From UBA4416 sp963422675 (GTDB lineage: Bacteria > Bacteroidota > Bacteroidia > B-17B0 > Aurantibacillaceae), in contig CAXVYS010000017.1 in NCBI GenBank assembly GCA_963422675.2, positions 88,316 to 152,315 of the forward strand: a DNA stretch of 64,000 nt, in the 5' to 3' direction. Position 1 is the stretch's first letter; every line of letters begins with the position of its first letter. Of this stretch, positions 46,834-55,713 are shown piece by piece. The position numbers and the translations under genes were made by a program. A model generated the notes under the pieces. It was given only the letters and a program-made list of their open reading frames with translations, did not search any database and was not told where the DNA came from.

Positions 46834-49800
46834 ATGTTTAATTTTTCGTATTTCGCCTATACTTTTTTTCAAAAACGGAAGATCGTTTTTACCGTTTTAG
46901 TCCTGGTAATCTGCGGTGTATTAGGCTTTTTGGCTTCTAAAATTAAACTGGAAGAAGACATTACCCGTTTTGTACCGTCCGATAAAAACTCGGTTTCTAT
47001 TAATTCTATTTTAGAGAATTTAAAATCGAAAGACAAACTCATTGTTCATTTTTCGTCGGCCAATGAAACTAATATTGATCAGTTAATTGAAGCAAGCGAT
47101 TCATTACATGCCCGTGTTCTGCAAAAGCTGGGCCCTGATGATTATTCGGATATTACTTTTAAAATTTCGGATGACAGGATGCAACAGGTGTACGATCTGT
47201 TTTACCATAACTTGCCTTTATTTTTGGAAGAATCAGACTACACCAGGCTCTCCAATGCCATTCAAAAAGACAGTATTTCCACAACGCTTAAAAAAGATTA
47301 CGATGCCCTGCTTTCCCCAACGGGTATGGTGCTGGGAAAATACATTCAACGTGATCCTTTAAATTTTACGCCCATTGCGCTTAAAAAATTACAGTCAATA
47401 CAGTTGGATGAAAACTTTGAAACATACAATAGTCACATTGTTACCAAAGACCATAAACACGTTTTGTTATTTATAACGCCTGCCCATATACCCAGTGATA
47501 CCAAGGGTAATGCACGTCTTATTAAAACAGTTGATAGTTTAGCCGATCAAATTAATAGTTCCAGTAAAGAGATCCTGGTAGAACCTTTTGGTGCTGCGAT
47601 GGTATCGGAGGGAAATGCCAACCAGCTTCGTAAGGATAGTTTATTCACTACAGGAATTGCCGTGATATTGATTGCACTTATTTTAGGATTTTATTTCAAA
47701 AACCCGCTGGTAACCATTTTTATATTATTCCCTGTTGCCTTTGGAATGGTGTTTGCCCTGAGCTTCCTGTTTTTATTTAAAGGACTGGTATCTGCCATTG
47801 CTATTGGGGCAGGAGCCATTGTACTGGGAATTGCCATAAATTATTCGCTGCATTTTTTTACACATTATAAGCATACCCGTGATGTTAAAACGGTTTTAAA
47901 AGATCTTACTATGCCTATGCTCATTGGCTGTACAACCACAGTAGGTGCCTTTTTAAGCTTGCTGTTTGCGAAATCGGAAGCGCTGCATGATTTTGGGTTG
48001 TTTGCCGCTTTTTCTTTAATAGGGGCCATGCTGTTTTCTATTATTGTATTGCCACATTTGCTGCGTTTTTCATTTAAAAAAGAACACGCTGTTACACCAG
48101 GTAATGCTCATGAACACACAACGCTAATTGACCGGTTTACTTCTTACCGTTTTGATAAAAACAAGGTTATTGTTATTTCCGCTTTCATCCTCACATTAGT
48201 GTTTACTTACTTTGCAGGTTCTGTAAGCTTTGAAAGCGATATGAACAGCATGAGTTTTATGACCACTAAAACACGTGCTGCAGAAAAACACCTGGACGAA
48301 GTCAATAATTTTGCGGCAAGATCGGTGTACATCTTTAGTAACGGTGCCACTTTAAACGAAGCCCTGGATCATAATTCCGAGGTTTCAGCGAAGTTGCAGG
48401 CTCTAAAGCAGAAAGGTATTATTAAGAAATATTCTTCTGTGAGCTCTTTATTTATTTCGGATAAAGAACAGCAAAGGCGCATGGATCGGTGGAATCATTT
48501 CTTTACACCCGAAAAAAGAGATTCTTTAAAACAACATTTAATTGCCGCCGGTTTAAACTATAAATTTAAAGAAACGGCTTTTCAATCTTTTTATAATTTA
48601 CTCGATAAGCCCCTGCAAACCTTAAGTAAAGAGGATTCGGATACACTCACCCAATTGCTTTTTAAAGAATGGATAGGGAATGTGAATGGGAAACCAACGA
48701 TTATTAATCATATAAAAGTAGACGCTCAAAATCGCCCGGTGGTGTATGAAGCCTTTGCTAATGATGCCAACGTTGTCGTGTTTGATAAACAGAATTTAAC
48801 GAGCAAGTTTGTAGAAGTGATCAGTTCCGATTTTAATACCATCTTATTGATTACTTCTATCCTTGTGTTTGGTTTTATGTTATTGAATCATGGTCGTATT
48901 GAGCTGGCAGTGATCAATTTCCTTCCTATGTTTATCAGCTGGCTGTGGATCTTGGGAATTATGGGGCTTTTTGGAATTAAATTCAATATCATCAACATTA
49001 TTATTTCCACCTTTATTTTTGGTTTGGGAGATGACTATAGTATTTTTATTATGGACGGTCTTTTAAACGAATATAAATACGGGAAGAAAAATCTGGATTC
49101 TTTTAAATCGTCTATTTTATTATCGGCATTAATTACCATTATAGGAATAGGGGTAATGGTGTTTGCAAAGCACCCTGCGCTTCAATCTATAGCCCTTATC
49201 ACCATTATAGGAATGGTGTGTGTGGTATTTATTTCTTTTATTGTTCAACCTCTACTATTTAACTGGATGGTGCTGAACAGGCGTTATAAAGGTAAATTAC
49301 CTTATACAGCTAAATACATTTTTATCACCCTTTTCGGTTTTATAGGTTTTGTAATCGGTTCATTATTCATAACGCTTTGCGGCTTGCTTATATTTACCAT
49401 TTTCCCTGCAAGAAAAGCAACACGTAAAATTATCTTTCATAATATTATCATGTACGTGTTCCGGTTTGTACTGGCATCTTTTGTGAATGTGAAAAAAACA
49501 ATTATTAATACCGCTAACGAAGACTTTAAAAAGCCGGCTGTAATTGTGGCTAACCACCAATCGCATATTGACCTTGCACTCACCTTACAGCTTTATCCTA
49601 AGCTGGTGGTGTTTACAAATGATTGGGTATATAATTCTCCGTTTTATGGATGGATTGTTCGTTTGGCAGATTATTATCCTGCTTCTGAAGGGTATGAAAG
49701 CAGTATTATAAAGCTGGAAGCATTGGTAGAACAAGGGTATTCTGTGTTGATTTTTCCGGAAGGTACCAGGAGTATCGACGGAGACATCCACCGTTTTCAT

Positions 49801-50697
49801 AAAGGTGCTTTTTTACTGGCAGAACAATTAAAGATGGATATCATTCCTTTATTGATTCATGGAGCAGGGGATTCTGTTACTAAAAATGATTTCCATTTTA
49901 AAGATGGCGCTTTAACTGTTAAAATACTGGATAGAATTACGCCTGCTGATACCCGTTACGGAACAAGCTACCAGGAACGAACCAAAGCCATTTGCGCTTA
50001 TATGCGTAAGGAATACGAGCTGTTAAGAGAAGAATATGAACCCGTAAGTTATTTCAGGTCGCGGTTGATTCGCAATTATATTTACAAGGGACCTGTTTTA
50101 GAATGGTACTGTAAAATTAAAACAGCCCTCGAACATAACTATGCCTTATTTGAAAGCCTGATGCCAAAGAAAGGACGTATTGTGGATGTTGGCTGTGGCT
50201 ATGGTTTTTTACCTTATATGCTCATGTATAAAAGTAAATACAGAACCATTTTAGGGGTTGATTACGATGAGGAGAAAATTGCTATTGCCGATAATTGCAT
50301 TGATAAATCAACAAATTTATCTTTTGCAGTAGGTGATGTTACAACGTTTGAATTTCCTGAAGCAGATGGATTTATTATTAGCGATGTATTACATTATTTA
50401 CAGGAAGCCCAACAGATACAGGTGATAGAACATTGTGTGGCTAAATTAAATAAAGGTGGTGTATTGGTTATACGTGATGCCGATAAAGATATTTCCAACA
50501 GGCAAAAAGGAACCTGGTATACAGAGTTTATGAGTACTAAAGTGTTTGGCTTTAATAAAACGAAAAGCGATGGCTTACATTTTGTGAGTGGTAAAGTGAT
50601 CAGAGATACCTTATCTAAATTTCCTCATATTTCTATTGAAGTTATAGATAATACCAAGCTCACGTCTAATATTATTTATGTGGCCAGGTTTCTTTAG
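46834..50697 (+). CDS. Trifunctional MMPL/RND exporter - acyltransferase - methyltransferase fusion
   Basis: 1287 residues. 1-880: MMPL/RND-type exporter with twelve membrane segments in two halves and two large periplasmic loops (about 35-270 and 470-640). About 895-1060: 1-acyl-glycerol-3-phosphate acyltransferase-like (PlsC) domain with the HX4D motif at 908-913 (HQSHID) and FPEGTR at 974-979. About 1110-1287: class I SAM-dependent methyltransferase with motif I VDVGCGYG at 1117-1124. Such fusions are annotated in other Bacteroidota, and relatives of each part sit in aryl-polyene/flexirubin clusters, where acyl chains are attached to glycerolipids and exported. No polyene genes appear in the visible neighbourhood. 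It probably modifies and exports a lipid. Start at 46834, with a possible -7 close by. Confidence 0.92.
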   Translation: MFNFSYFAYTFFQKRKIVFTVLVLVICGVLGFLASKIKLEEDITRFVPSDKNSVSINSILENLKSKDKLIVHFSSANETNIDQLIEASDSLHARVLQKLGPDDYSDITFKISDDRMQQVYDLFYHNLPLFLEESDYTRLSNAIQKDSISTTLKKDYDALLSPTGMVLGKYIQRDPLNFTPIALKKLQSIQLDENFETYNSHIVTKDHKHVLLFITPAHIPSDTKGNARLIKTVDSLADQINSSSKEILVEPFGAAMVSEGNANQLRKDSLFTTGIAVILIALILGFYFKNPLVTIFILFPVAFGMVFALSFLFLFKGLVSAIAIGAGAIVLGIAINYSLHFFTHYKHTRDVKTVLKDLTMPMLIGCTTTVGAFLSLLFAKSEALHDFGLFAAFSLIGAMLFSIIVLPHLLRFSFKKEHAVTPGNAHEHTTLIDRFTSYRFDKNKVIVISAFILTLVFTYFAGSVSFESDMNSMSFMTTKTRAAEKHLDEVNNFAARSVYIFSNGATLNEALDHNSEVSAKLQALKQKGIIKKYSSVSSLFISDKEQQRRMDRWNHFFTPEKRDSLKQHLIAAGLNYKFKETAFQSFYNLLDKPLQTLSKEDSDTLTQLLFKEWIGNVNGKPTIINHIKVDAQNRPVVYEAFANDANVVVFDKQNLTSKFVEVISSDFNTILLITSILVFGFMLLNHGRIELAVINFLPMFISWLWILGIMGLFGIKFNIINIIISTFIFGLGDDYSIFIMDGLLNEYKYGKKNLDSFKSSILLSALITIIGIGVMVFAKHPALQSIALITIIGMVCVVFISFIVQPLLFNWMVLNRRYKGKLPYTAKYIFITLFGFIGFVIGSLFITLCGLLIFTIFPARKATRKIIFHNIIMYVFRFVLASFVNVKKTIINTANEDFKKPAVIVANHQSHIDLALTLQLYPKLVVFTNDWVYNSPFYGWIVRLADYYPASEGYESSIIKLEALVEQGYSVLIFPEGTRSIDGDIHRFHKGAFLLAEQLKMDIIPLLIHGAGDSVTKNDFHFKDGALTVKILDRITPADTRYGTSYQERTKAICAYMRKEYELLREEYEPVSYFRSRLIRNYIYKGPVLEWYCKIKTALEHNYALFESLMPKKGRIVDVGCGYGFLPYMLMYKSKYRTILGVDYDEEKIAIADNCIDKSTNLSFAVGDVTTFEFPEADGFIISDVLHYLQEAQQIQVIEHCVAKLNKGGVLVIRDADKDISNRQKGTWYTEFMSTKVFGFNKTKSDGLHFVSGKVIRDTLSKFPHISIEVIDNTKLTSNIIYVARFL

Positions 50698-50796
50698 GTA
50701 CACTTCTGTTACATAACCTGTCTTTCTGCTTTTTACTTTTCTGTAAATAGTGTTTATGCAGTATTGAAAGGCATTATCCATTCGTGTGATGTAAAA

Positions 50797-50830
50797 CAAA
50801 AAAGCTTCTCCGTTACCGAAGAAGCTTTTA
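50797..50830 (-). terminator. Terminator of the glutamate dehydrogenase gene
   Basis: AAAAGCTTCT pairs with AGAAGCTTTT, with a six-base loop and a T-run on the minus strand, in the convergent gap. Confidence 0.8.
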
Positions 50831-50850
50831 AATACATATGTAAAGTAATA

Positions 50851-52122
50851 CTAGTAATTACCTTTTAATTGTACACCCTGTTCAATTTTTTGTAAAGCCG
50901 TAATGTAAGCAGCAATACGCATTGATGTTTTAAAGTTGGCTGCATTTTCCCAAACGTGAGCAAAAGCAATTTCCATTTTCTCATCGTGTTTGGTATTTAC
51001 TTCATTTTCGCTCCAGTAGTAACCTGCTTTATTTTGCACCCACTCAAAGTAAGATACAGTAACACCACCACTGTTAGCTAAGATATCCGGTACAACGATA
51101 ATTTTTTTATCATTCAATACAGCATCCGCATCAGGCATAGTTGGTCCGTTAGCACCTTCTACAATTAGTTTTGCCTGTATGTTATGTGCAATTTCTTCAG
51201 TAATTACATTTTGTAAAGCTGCAGGAACCAATACATCGCATTTACAGGTTAAAATATCATTTGATCCTATTTCTGTACCACCTGTAAATCCTTTTAATAC
51301 ACGGTTATTTTTAGCAGCGAAATCCAATGCCGCTTTAATATCAATTCCTTTTTCGTTATAAAAAGTAGCAGTATGATCGCCAATAGCTACAATTTTAATT
51401 CCTTGTTCAGCTAATAAACGGGCTGCGTGTGAACCAACGTTTCCAAAACCTTGTACAGCGGCTGTTACTTCTTTAGGATTTAATCCCATTTTCTTTAAAG
51501 CGGCAAGGGTATTAACCATTACACCACGTCCTGTTGCAGCATCACGGCCTAAAGAACCACCAATAACAATTGGTTTACCTGTAATAACACCCGGGCTGTC
51601 TTCGCCGGTTACTTTGTTAAATTCATCAAGGATCCAGGCCATTTCTCTTCCTGAAGTGCCCATATCCGGAGCCGGAATATCTTTATTTACACCAAATACA
51701 TCTTTCATAGATCCGGCGTAAGCACGTGTTAATCTTTCTAATTCACCAACACTCATGGTACGTGGGTCACATTTAATACCGCCTTTAGCGCCACCGTAAG
51801 GTAGGTTAGCTACAGCACATTTAAAGCTCATCCATGCAGCCAAAGCCATTACTTCGTCCTGGTTAACATCCATTGCATAACGGATACCACCTTTAGAGGG
51901 GCCCAATACTGTTGAGTGAACGATACGGTAACCTTCAAATACTTGAATTTTCCCGTTATCCATCATTACCGGTAAACTTACTTTAACCTGTTTAACAGGG
52001 CTTCTTAATATTGTGGCAACGTCTTCGGACATGTTCATCAATTTAGCAGCTACATCAAGTCGGGCTAAAACAGCCTCAAACATACTTTGGTGCTCTGCTT
52101 TATTTGCAGTTTGTGTTGACAT
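50851..52122 (-). CDS. gdhA: Glutamate dehydrogenase (Glu/Leu/Phe/Val dehydrogenase family)
   Basis: 423 residues, the hexameric short type. Reversible oxidative deamination of glutamate to 2-oxoglutarate and ammonium. Key residues: LPYGGAKGG at 107-115 with the catalytic lysine (Lys113), IPAPDMGTSG, and the nucleotide-binding AVQGFGNVGSHAA. Cofactor preference (NAD versus NADP) cannot be read reliably. The position links carbon and nitrogen metabolism. Exact -7 TACTTTTG lies 45 bases upstream. Monocistronic. Confidence 0.95.
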   Translation of the reverse strand: MSTQTANKAEHQSMFEAVLARLDVAAKLMNMSEDVATILRSPVKQVKVSLPVMMDNGKIQVFEGYRIVHSTVLGPSKGGIRYAMDVNQDEVMALAAWMSFKCAVANLPYGGAKGGIKCDPRTMSVGELERLTRAYAGSMKDVFGVNKDIPAPDMGTSGREMAWILDEFNKVTGEDSPGVITGKPIVIGGSLGRDAATGRGVMVNTLAALKKMGLNPKEVTAAVQGFGNVGSHAARLLAEQGIKIVAIGDHTATFYNEKGIDIKAALDFAAKNNRVLKGFTGGTEIGSNDILTCKCDVLVPAALQNVITEEIAHNIQAKLIVEGANGPTMPDADAVLNDKKIIVVPDILANSGGVTVSYFEWVQNKAGYYWSENEVNTKHDEKMEIAFAHVWENAANFKTSMRIAAYITALQKIEQGVQLKGNY

Positions 52123-52166
52123 ATTGGTTTTTGTTTTTAGTTAAATTTGGTTTTACATTAGGGCTA

Positions 52167-52174
52167 CAAAAGTA
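52167..52174 (-). promoter_or_regulatory. -7 promoter element of the glutamate dehydrogenase gene
   Basis: TACTTTTG on the minus strand, matching TAnnTTTG, about 45 bases before the start codon; a -33 TTG is not obvious. Confidence 0.45.
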
Positions 52175-52250
52175 ATAAATATTATGATTGAATCTCAGGG
52201 ATTTTGTTTAATTATAGTGAGTTTTAAACCATATTTTATTAATAAGTTGG

Positions 52251-53135
52251 CTATATTAAAGAGAGGTAGGCATAAATAAACGGGGAAACAAACAACAGAC
52301 TATCAAAACGATCTAAAATGCCACCATGACCCGGCATAATTTTACCTGAATCTTTTACACCGGCCTGGCGTTTCAACATGGATTCTACCAGATCGCCAAT
52401 GGTGCCAAATACGCTTACAAGGATAGAAATAACGATCCAATGTTTAAGGGCTAATTCAGGAAACCAGGTGGAAATCACATACGCACAGCCAATATTAAGA
52501 ATAGCCGCCCCAATGGAACCTTCCCATGTTTTACCCGGAGAAATACGCTCATATAATTTGTGCTTACCTACAAGGCTCCCTACAAGGTAAGCGCCTGTAT
52601 CGCTGGCCCAGATCAATAAAATGATGCCCAACACGTAATGAGAGTTATAAAGCGTATACGTGTTTTCAAATGAGTGTGTGTTGAGAAAAGAATATTGTTC
52701 GTTAGTGCTTACGGTGCACGAAATAAATACCAGTAATACAAATGGAACAACGGCATATATAATCCCCATAAGGGTATAGGCAATATTTAATACGGTATTT
52801 GGACCCTTATCCAATAAACCTACAATGAAAATAATGAAGATGCCCGATATTATAAGAGGAAAGCTACTTTTTAGTAAAGCAGGGAAAACAGAATAGGTGT
52901 TGATCAATACTGCAAAGCCAAAAAGCAAAGCCCCGCAGATCAACCCAACAACTTTATAAGGTTTAGCCCCCAGTTTTTCTGCCAGCTGATAAAATTCATA
53001 TAAGCCCCAAACGGAAACCACAAAAAATAAAGCAGCAAAAGAAACGAAGCCAAACAAGATGCAGCTTAGTAAAATGGCTACAAATACAAGGGCTGTAAGG
53101 GCACGGGTGCTGAGTGTTTTTAAATTTAATGCCAT
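52251..53135 (-). CDS. cdsA: Phosphatidate cytidylyltransferase
   Basis: 294 residues, integral membrane, about eight segments. Makes CDP-diacylglycerol from phosphatidate and CTP, the branch point of phospholipid synthesis. The C-terminal CDP-DAG synthase signature is present at about 252-279: KRQAGVKD...PGHGG...DRFD. SDTGAYLVG and SPGKTWEG precede it. Its ATG is immediately preceded by a hairpin and T-tract (53136-53163), so it is unusually close to a terminator-like structure. Preceded by the 115-residue protein in the same direction. Confidence 0.96.
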   Translation of the reverse strand: MALNLKTLSTRALTALVFVAILLSCILFGFVSFAALFFVVSVWGLYEFYQLAEKLGAKPYKVVGLICGALLFGFAVLINTYSVFPALLKSSFPLIISGIFIIFIVGLLDKGPNTVLNIAYTLMGIIYAVVPFVLLVFISCTVSTNEQYSFLNTHSFENTYTLYNSHYVLGIILLIWASDTGAYLVGSLVGKHKLYERISPGKTWEGSIGAAILNIGCAYVISTWFPELALKHWIVISILVSVFGTIGDLVESMLKRQAGVKDSGKIMPGHGGILDRFDSLLFVSPFIYAYLSLI

Positions 53136-53163
53136 AAAAAAATCCCTCTCAAATGAGAGGGAT
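53136..53163 (-). terminator. Terminator-like hairpin abutting the cdsA start codon
   Basis: On the minus strand ATCCCTCTC pairs with GAGAGGGAT around a short loop, then T-tract (53141-53136), then the cdsA ATG at 53135-53133. It would end transcription from the upstream 115-residue gene. Confidence 0.75.
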
Positions 53164-53180
53164 GTGCTTAAAAGAATTTA

Positions 53181-53528
53181 TTATTCAGAAACTTTTATTG
53201 CTTCGTAACATCTTACTTCGCCTGCTGTTCCAAGGTATTCAGCTTCAATCGTTACCAAACCTATTTTTTTAGCCTGTTCTTTGTTTAACGGCTTTGCCGG
53301 AGTCCAGGTATCTTCTACTAATTTTAATTCAATGTCTTTATTTAATAAAACCTGGTTTAATTGCTTTTGCGTTAAATACACGCAGCCTTCATCTTCTTCT
53401 TCATCAGCAGCAATTAAAATGGTTCCTATTACTTTTAACTTAGGTACATCTGGCTTATAGGTAAAGTCTAAACCATCCTGAGTATTTTGTTCAATAAATT
53501 TTATTCCTAATAAATGAATATCTGCCAT
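53181..53528 (-). CDS. Small acidic cytoplasmic protein of unknown function
   Basis: 115 residues, no signal or membrane segment. It has an acidic patch (AADEEEDEG) in the middle and beta-rich ends, and only two cysteines. I do not recognise the family. It lies upstream of cdsA on the same strand with a terminator-like hairpin between. The 141-base gap upstream shows nothing definite. Confidence 0.65.
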   Translation of the reverse strand: MADIHLLGIKFIEQNTQDGLDFTYKPDVPKLKVIGTILIAADEEEDEGCVYLTQKQLNQVLLNKDIELKLVEDTWTPAKPLNKEQAKKIGLVTIEAEYLGTAGEVRCYEAIKVSE

Positions 53529-53669
53529 AACGTTAAAGTATTTTATAAAGGTGCAATTTTAATGAATTAATCCCTGTAAACAAACAAAATAAAGCTAATT
53601 ATTTCAACGATTTACATATTTATGTTAATAAAATTTAATTAAGCTTTTAAGGTCAATCAGAACCGCTCC

Positions 53670-54152
53670 TTACGGAACATTAATTTCGGGCGTTGTAAGG
53701 GGAAGGCTTTTATTACCTTTTTTATCCAGTAAATAAATCACATATTTAACATGCTTTATTTTATGGCTGTGCCTAAACTGTTGTAGCCTTACGCTTAACT
53801 CGCCGCTAATGGGTTTACCCTGGTAGGAGTCTTTTGGAGCCCTGATTACATAGCCGGTTCTTAACGTATCATTTAAAAAAGGAGAATAATAGCCAATATA
53901 TTTTAATGTAACGGTATCTTTATAATAATAGGTTATAAATAAGGTTTGTGCCGAATCGGAACTGGAAACACCTATATCACCATCCCCATCGGTAAATTTT
54001 ATTTGCAGGTCGGCCGAATCTCCTACAAAAGGAAAGAAATCCTTATATTCAATTTCGGGAGTGGTGTCGTAAGATTTTTTCTTTACGCAGCCATAGGTAA
54101 AAATGCCGAGGACGCCGCATAAAAATAAATATTTACAAAAAGGTCTTATCAT
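53670..54152 (-). CDS. Lipoprotein of a Bacteroidota-specific type
   Basis: 160 residues from ATG 54152; the signal peptide ends in TYGC (Cys about 22). The mature part contains FTDGDGDIGVSSSD, a recurrent motif of a Bacteroidota-only lipoprotein family with no known function, and later a block of alternating beta strands (GELSVRLQQFRHSHKIKHVK). The longer frame to 54188 adds twelve residues that would spoil a normal signal sequence, so I reject it. It is divergent from the LuxE-like gene: the start codons are 43 bases apart. Confidence 0.75.
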   Translation of the reverse strand: MIRPFCKYLFLCGVLGIFTYGCVKKKSYDTTPEIEYKDFFPFVGDSADLQIKFTDGDGDIGVSSSDSAQTLFITYYYKDTVTLKYIGYYSPFLNDTLRTGYVIRAPKDSYQGKPISGELSVRLQQFRHSHKIKHVKYVIYLLDKKGNKSLPLTTPEINVP

Positions 54153-54194
54153 AAAATAAATCAGCATAAATTTACAAAAAAATATCATATCCGT

Positions 54195-55190
54195 TTGCTC
54201 TCAGAAGAAGAAATACTTACCCGGTTATTCACCATTTCATCAGAAAAGGAATTCAATGCCATGGCATTGGCCATATTTCAGTACCAGTATCAGCATAATC
54301 CTATTTATGGGCAGTATGTTAAAAGTTTAAAAACAGATGTAAATACCATTCGTCATTATACAGAAATACCATGTTTGCCTATCGAATTTTTTAAATCACA
54401 TCATGTTGTTTCAAAGCCCATAAAGGATAATACGATTGCTTTTTCGAGTAGTGGCACAACCGGGCAAATTACTTCCACACATTACGTTTGTGATATTGAT
54501 GTATATAAAAAGTCTTTTATAACTGCATTTGAATTGTTTTACGGAAAGCCTCAGCAATATTGTATCCTGGCCTTATTACCAAGCTATTTGGAGCGTACGG
54601 GCTCTTCGTTGGTATATATGTTCAACGATTTAATTGAACAATCGCATCACCCTTTAAGTGGTTTTTATTTACATAATACCGATGAACTCATTGAAACTTT
54701 AAACACGTTAAAACAAAGTTCTCAAAAAACCATATTATTGGGAGTAACCTATGCATTACTTGATCTGGCTGAAAAAGCTGTAAGCTTACCGGATCACATT
54801 ATGGTGATGGAAACAGGTGGTATGAAAGGGAAACGGAAAGAAATGATTAAAGAGGAAGTACAATCAATCTTAAAAGAAAAACTGAAGGTGAATGCCATTC
54901 ATAGTGAGTATGGGATGACTGAATTACTATCACAGGCCTATTCTAAAAAAGACGGGTTATTTAAGTGTCCACCCTGGATGCGTGTATTGGTAAGGGATTC
55001 TAACGATCCGTTCCTGTATCTTAAACAGGGTAGGGCAGGTGGTATGAATGTAATAGATTTGGCAAACCTGTATTCCTGCTCATTTATAGAAACCAAAGAC
55101 CTTGGGAAAATTTATGAGGATGATAGTTTTGAGATATTGGGAAGGTTTGATAATAGCGATATAAGAGGGTGTAACTTAATGATAGGATAA
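54195..55190 (+). CDS. LuxE-like acyl-protein synthetase / acyltransferase
   Basis: 331 residues of the ANL adenylate-forming fold. It has the phosphate loop SSSGTTGQ at 84-91, the block YLERTGSSLVYM and EYGMTELLSQAY near 237-248, as in LuxE acyl-protein synthetases. Predicted to activate a fatty acid with ATP and pass it to a Cys or acceptor. The start is TTG at 54195; there is no ATG upstream in the open frame and this one gives the conserved start. Followed after 4 bases by the alkyltransferase-like gene. No fatty-acid reductase is nearby, so the acceptor is unknown. Confidence 0.8.
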   Translation: MLSEEEILTRLFTISSEKEFNAMALAIFQYQYQHNPIYGQYVKSLKTDVNTIRHYTEIPCLPIEFFKSHHVVSKPIKDNTIAFSSSGTTGQITSTHYVCDIDVYKKSFITAFELFYGKPQQYCILALLPSYLERTGSSLVYMFNDLIEQSHHPLSGFYLHNTDELIETLNTLKQSSQKTILLGVTYALLDLAEKAVSLPDHIMVMETGGMKGKRKEMIKEEVQSILKEKLKVNAIHSEYGMTELLSQAYSKKDGLFKCPPWMRVLVRDSNDPFLYLKQGRAGGMNVIDLANLYSCSFIETKDLGKIYEDDSFEILGRFDNSDIRGCNLMIG

Positions 55191-55194
55191 TAGG

Positions 55195-55530
55195 ATGGCA
55201 GCAAGCGATTTTTTTGATCAGGTTTACCAGGTGGTGCGTTTAATTCCCAAAGGGCGTGTAACAAGTTATGGGGCTATTGCCGATTACCTTGGAGCTAAAA
55301 AGTCGTCGAGGGTTGTAGGCTATGCAATGAATGCGGCTCACTCTCAAAAGCCTAAAGTGCCTGCACACCGGGTTGTTAACAGGAATGGACAATTAACAGG
55401 CCGCCATCATTTTGCAACACCTTTTTTGATGCAGGAGCTTTTAGAGAAAGAAAAAATTAAAGTGAAAGACGATACAGTAGTAGAGTTTAAAAAACTTTTC
55501 TGGGATCCAACTATTGAACTGGAGTTGTAA
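55195..55530 (+). CDS. Alkyltransferase-like protein (ATL; MGMT fold without catalytic Cys)
   Basis: 111 residues. Full MGMT DNA-binding fold: VTSYGAIADYLG, the arginine-finger region SSRVVGYAMNAA (Arg39) and RNGQLTGRHHF. Where true alkyltransferases have PCHRV, this protein has PAHRV: Ala57 replaces the cysteine acceptor. It therefore cannot repair O6-alkylguanine by itself. ATLs bind alkylated DNA and signal nucleotide-excision repair, so this is probably a damage-recognition factor. It follows the LuxE-like gene by 4 bases, likely the same transcript. Confidence 0.88.
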   Translation: MAASDFFDQVYQVVRLIPKGRVTSYGAIADYLGAKKSSRVVGYAMNAAHSQKPKVPAHRVVNRNGQLTGRHHFATPFLMQELLEKEKIKVKDDTVVEFKKLFWDPTIELEL

Positions 55531-55576
55531 TAGGGCAACAGAAAATTCTGAATAACTGGAACGAATCCTGTTCCAT

Positions 55577-55654
55577 TTCCTCCTCCCGGAGAGGAATATC
55601 TCATCTGAAGTTAACCATGTTCTTTGTCCCCCTCCCGGAGGGGGCAGGGGGAGG
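55577..55654. repeat. GC-rich palindromic repeats (two units)
   Basis: Two similar imperfect palindromes about 50 bases apart: TTCCTCCTCCCGGAGAGGAA (55577-55596), and the CCCCCTCCCGGAGGGGG (55628-55644) stem with a CAGGGGGAGG tail. They are more GC-rich than the surrounding DNA, and resemble REP-like repeats common in many bacteria. They lie in the 183-base convergent gap between the ATL gene and msrB and may act as termination or repeat sequences. Confidence 0.6.
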
Positions 55655-55713
55655 ATCGAATTCACTTTATATTTCCCAAAAAGTTTACCTATTTGCATTA
55701 AGACGGGAACGAT

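Noticed and set aside
53529..53669. Possible RNA gene in a 141-base gap
   Set aside because: AT-rich sequence with no tRNA-like or conserved RNA structure visible.
55407..55698. Two short minus-strand frames in the ATL-msrB gap
   Set aside because: They overlap the ATL gene and GC-rich repeats; their proline/glycine-rich parts come from the repeats.
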